Origin: Bacteroidota bacterium
GTDB lineage: Bacteria; Bacteroidota; Bacteroidia; UBA4408
NCBI GenBank assembly: GCA_016721765.1
Contig: JADKHO010000001.1
Coordinates: 124,001-188,000 of the forward strand
Length of the DNA stretch: 64,000 bases
Direction of reading: 5' to 3'
In this document: one piece after another, positions 61,122-64,000 of the stretch
Position numbering within the stretch: the stretch's first letter is position 1
How the letters are laid out: every line of letters begins with the position of its first letter
Notes under the pieces: generated by a model
What the model saw: the letters and a program-made list of their open reading frames with translations, nothing else
Databases searched by the model: none
What the model was told of the DNA's origin: nothing
Made by a program: the position numbers and the translations under genes

Positions 61122-61334
61122 CAGCTTATAAAAATTTGTGGTGTAAAATTAATAGGAATAGCCGAATAAAAAAGTCGTTCAAAAGACTTAACCTGCATTG
61201 CTTTGTTAAAAAAGTATAATGCATGTCAATAAACTTTAATAGCAATAAGAGGCATTTTATGAACAAGCAATGTCCGCTTTTTTCAGCATCTTTGTTCCTC
61301 ATAGGACTAATCTAAATAAACACCTCTCCCTTTT

Positions 61335-61658
61335 ATGATTTACGACAAGCACATATTTATTTGTACCAATGAACGCAAAAATTCAACCCGAAAAAGTTGT
61401 GGAGAAGCGTATGGTTTAGAACTCGTTTCCAAATTTAAAGAGGAACTAAAAACACGAAACATCGATTTAAAAATTAGAGTGCAAAAATCCGGGTGCCTTG
61501 ATATTTGCGACTTTGGGCCTACCTTAGTCGTATACCCGGAAGGAATTTTTTATGTGGGTGTAACTGCAGCCGACGTAAACGAAATTATTGACGAGCACTT
61601 ACTCCATAATAGGCCTGTTGAAAGATTGCGCCTAGCAAAAGATTATAAAAAGGCTTAA
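61335..61658 (+). CDS. Thioredoxin-like [2Fe-2S] ferredoxin
   Basis: The 107-residue protein has Cys at 10, 22, 54 and 58 (ICTNERKN...SCGEAYG...SGCLDICDFGP), the spacing of the thioredoxin-like [2Fe-2S] ferredoxin family, whose cluster is held by two long-spaced and two CxxxC ligands. PTLVVYPEGIFYVGV and the terminal helix fit too. Its redox partner is not visible. It is followed 18 bases later by the small unknown gene, with hemE downstream. Confidence 0.9.
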   Translation: MIYDKHIFICTNERKNSTRKSCGEAYGLELVSKFKEELKTRNIDLKIRVQKSGCLDICDFGPTLVVYPEGIFYVGVTAADVNEIIDEHLLHNRPVERLRLAKDYKKA

Positions 61659-61676
61659 AAATATCATATTGCTTTG

Positions 61677-62027
61677 ATGATGGACCAAAATGAACTACTG
61701 CCCTATCTCAACAGTGAGAAAATAATTCGTGATTTAGCCGGTCAAATTAGCAAGGATATCGGTATTGATAATTTCTCTATTCAGGCTGTTCAGCCCTCCC
61801 CGATTGCATTTCAAGAATTATTTGAACAACTCCTACCCCTTATTCAAGAATTAGAAATTACCAACAAACCCAAATTAAATTTTATTCTCAACCGCACCGA
61901 CATTAGCGAAAATCAATTAATTCAAGCATTAAAATCAAATGCTAAAAAATCATACTCCATAGTTATTAGCGAATTAATTATCAAGCGAGAATTGCAAAAA
62001 GTGGTGATTCGAAACCTGTATAGTTGA
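61677..62027 (+). CDS. Small protein of unknown function
   Basis: A 116-residue protein from the ATG at 61677 (61680 is an equal alternative start). It reads MMDQNELLPYLNSEKIIRDL, GQISKDIGIDNFSIQAVQPS, ELFEQLLPLIQELEITNKPK, LNFILNRTDISENQLIQALK. The composition is soluble and mostly helical, with a regular pattern of Leu, Ile and Glu. No motif is recognised. The close spacing to the ferredoxin gene and the downstream hemE suggest one transcription unit with the former only, since hemE has its own promoter. Confidence 0.55.
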   Translation: MMDQNELLPYLNSEKIIRDLAGQISKDIGIDNFSIQAVQPSPIAFQELFEQLLPLIQELEITNKPKLNFILNRTDISENQLIQALKSNAKKSYSIVISELIIKRELQKVVIRNLYS

Positions 62028-62210
62028 TAAAAAGTAATTTAATTGCAGCTTCAATTGTTCCATATTTTTAGTGTTCAAATCTGCAGCAGCCCTTACTATT
62101 TTAATTGGCAGCATTTCAGTTCTCACCCATTATTGAAATACAAAATTTCTCGCTTTCTTTTGCAAACCATGCGCTTCTTGCTCCCCTTCCAAACATTCCC
62201 CATTTAATAC

Positions 62211-62219
62211 TATTTTTGC
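62211..62219 (+). promoter_or_regulatory. -7 promoter element TATTTTTGC, three bases before the hemE ATG
   Basis: A TAnnTTTG match; the ATG at 62223 begins 5 bases after the G, as at 26026 and 32267. No -33 TTG is evident. Confidence 0.55.
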
Positions 62220-62222
62220 GGG

Positions 62223-63258
62223 ATGGAGTTAAAAAATGATTTGATTTTACGCGCCGCCAGAGGCGAAAAAGTAGAGCGAACTCCTGTGTGGCTCATGCGT
62301 CAGGCAGGCAGAATATTACCAGAATACCGCGAAGTGAGGGCTAAAATGGGCGGATTTAAAGAGTTAGTCGAAAGCCCTGAATTTGCTTGTGAAGTAAGCA
62401 TTCAACCAGTCGACATTTTAGGAGTAGATGCTGCTATTATTTTTTCTGATATTTTAGTAATTCCAGAAGGAATGGGTCTCCCTTATAAAATGGTGGAAAG
62501 CCGCGGACCGTGGTTTGAAAAAACAATAGCAAACGAAAAAGATATTGATGCACTAAAAGTAGCTCAAGCTCATGATGTGCATTATACTGTGGATGCCATA
62601 AAATTATTGAAAAAGGAATTAGCCAATCGAGTACCTATTATTGGTTTTGCAGGCGCTCCATGGACCATATTGGCCTATATGGTAGAAGGTTCAGGTTCAA
62701 AAACCTTTTCAAAGGCAAAAAAATTTCTATACACCCATCCTACAGAAGCACATAAACTGCTCCAAAAAATTACCGACAGCACCATCAATTATTTAAAAGC
62801 ACAAATTGCTGCCGGTGCAGATATCATCCAAATTTTTGACAGTTGGGCCGGTATTTTAAGCCCTGCCCAATACGCTGAATTTTCGCATGCTTACATCGAT
62901 AAGATTTGTGATGCATTAAAAGCTGAATATCCGAATACCCCAAAACGGTATTTGCAAAGGTGCATTTTTTGCACTACGAAATTTTGTGAAAACAAACTGC
63001 GAAACGATTGGCTTAGACTGGAACATGGACATTAGTGTTTCACGTAAAGTGATTGGTGATAATAAAACTTTACAAGGCAATATGGACCCTTGTTTATTGT
63101 ATGCAGACTATAAAACAATTAAGTCAGAAACCATAAAAATGCTCCAAGAATTTGGTCCCAATCGCCACATTGCCAACCTTGGACATGGGGTGTATGCAGA
63201 TGTCGAAAAAGACAAAGTAAAATGCTTTGTGGATACGGTTAAAGAATTTGAATTTTAA
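62223..63258 (+). CDS. hemE: HemE, uroporphyrinogen decarboxylase (interrupted by two frame shifts)
   Basis: HemE converts uroporphyrinogen III to coproporphyrinogen III in haem synthesis. The first frame (62223-63035) has TPVWLMRQAGRILPEYREVR, FSDILVIPEGMG, GFAGAPWTILAYMVEGSGS and FDSWAGILSP. It then shifts near 62945 and again near 62959. The third frame continues as GAFFALRNFVKTNCETIG, DWNMDISV and LQGNMDPCLLY to the stop at 63258. Adding back one A after 62942-62945 and one G near 62959 restores VFAK-GAFFAL and gives 345 residues, the normal length. The shifts lie in short homopolymer runs, so a sequencing or assembly error is more likely than a real pseudogene. Confidence 0.85.
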
Positions 63259-63300
63259 GCTAGATTGAGTTATTAAGTATGCATAATATAATTTCTCAAA

Positions 63301-64000
63301 ATGAAAATCGGAATCATTGGTTCAGGCGCGATGGGTGCCGGAATTGCTCAAGTAGCAGCAAGTGCCGGACATAGCGTTATTGTTTACGACAACAATCAAA
63401 CAGCCCTTCAAAAAGCCAAAGCAAATTTGGAAACCACGCTTAAAAAATTAGTTGAAAAACAAAAACTAACTGAAGCGGATGCAAAAAATATTTCTGACCA
63501 AACCAGCTATGCCAGCGAGCTTAGCGATTTTAAAAATTGTGAATTAGTAATTGAAGCAATCGTTGAAAATTTGGAAATCAAACAGCAGGTTTTTACGGAA
63601 CTGGAAAAATTGTTTCAGTCAATTGCATTTTAGCCAGCAACACTTCTTCGCTTTCAATTGCATCCATTGCATCTTCCTGCACAAACGCTTCAAGAGTACT
63701 TGGAATTCACTTTTTTAATCCTGCACCCATTATGCCATTGGTGGAAATCATTCCCGCAATCACTACCGCTAATGAAATAACTCTTGAAGCAAAAAAGATT
63801 ATTGACGCATGGGGAAAAGTAACTGTGCTAACCAAAGATACTCCCGGTTTTATTGTGAACCGCGTTGCCCGCTCTTACTATGGTGAGAGCATTCGTATTT
63901 ATGAAGAAGGCATAGCGGATTTTGCTACCATCGATTGGGCGCTTAAAGAATTTGGAGGATTTAAAATGGGGCCCTTTGAATTGATGGATTTTATTGGCAA
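63301..64000 (+). CDS. 3-hydroxyacyl-CoA (3-hydroxybutyryl-CoA) dehydrogenase, partial and frame-shifted
   Basis: This NAD-dependent dehydrogenase oxidises 3-hydroxyacyl-CoA. The N-terminal IIGSGAMGAGIAQVAASAGH is the Rossmann loop, and CELVIEAIVENLEIKQQVF follows. The frame stops at 63633 after LEKLFQSIAF. In another frame the protein continues: LASNTSSLSIASI, HFFNPAPIMPLVEIIP (the catalytic His-Asn motif), DTPGFIVNRVARSYYGE, to the window edge. One extra A in the run at about 63604-63608 restores one frame, reading IVSVNCILASNTSS. The C-terminus is outside the window. As with hemE this is probably a homopolymer error. Confidence 0.83.

Noticed and set aside
1..64000. tRNA, rRNA or riboswitch genes
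   Set aside because: No cloverleaf-like segment with conserved GTTCNANNC, no rRNA signature and no known riboswitch core was found by eye in the intergenic regions; weakly conserved RNAs could still be missed.

Overview
The window is a chromosomal segment of an AT-rich member of the Bacteroidota. Four lines of evidence agree. Several secreted proteins end in type IX secretion (T9SS) C-terminal sorting domains: type A, with an SPNP or YPNP start and a KGIY-type end, and type B, with NAFSPDNDG and NVFSPNNDG motifs of the gliding-motility-associated class. Promoters match the Bacteroidota -7 element TAnnTTTG. The division and cell-wall cluster has a Bacteroidota-like order. Signal peptides and loose lipoboxes also fit. 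I cannot place it below phylum level from the sequence alone.

Layout. 1-10300 is the dcw cluster on the + strand: mraY (partial), murD, a second short gene that is only a MurD C-terminal domain, ftsW, murG, murC, ftsQ, ftsA, ftsZ and a YqeY-like gene, closed by a terminator. 10384-14204 carries exonuclease III, an ABC peptide-type binding lipoprotein and an OmpA-family lipoprotein. 14651-19079 (- strand) carries a CPBP protease, a Crp/Fnr regulator, NAD kinase, an Omp85-type barrel and a CBS protein, divergent from pdxJ (+). 20281-25562 (- strand) holds a T9SS protein, a DUF3109 protein, a secreted reprolysin-like metalloprotease, a stand-alone lipoprotein homologous to that protease's propeptide, and two small membrane proteins. 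26038-28875 has an RsmB/NOP RNA methyltransferase and the rpsF-rpsR-rplI ribosomal operon, separated by tandem repeats. 29364-43727 mixes housekeeping genes (gdhA, DUF349, ubiX, queG, ruvC, DinB) with T9SS adhesin-like proteins and repeats. 43798-59066 is dominated by large repeat-rich secreted proteins (fibronectin III-like, beta-helix, Ig-like, PA14-like), with engB and an esterase between them. 59070-64000 has dsbD, a thioredoxin-like ferredoxin, hemE and a 3-hydroxyacyl-CoA dehydrogenase. The last two are interrupted by single-base shifts that look like homopolymer errors.

How the parts work together. The dcw genes make lipid II and the Z-ring. The secreted proteins with sorting domains would cross the outer membrane through a T9SS encoded outside this window and act as surface adhesins or degradative enzymes. 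DsbD supplies periplasmic reductant. There are no rRNA, tRNA, CRISPR, prophage or transposase genes that I can support.

The most unusual observations are the MurD C-domain paralogue inside dcw, the free-standing protease-propeptide lipoprotein upstream of its probable protease, three genes whose -7 promoter element sits five bases from the ATG (predicted leaderless mRNAs), dispersed palindrome families, and several very small genes.
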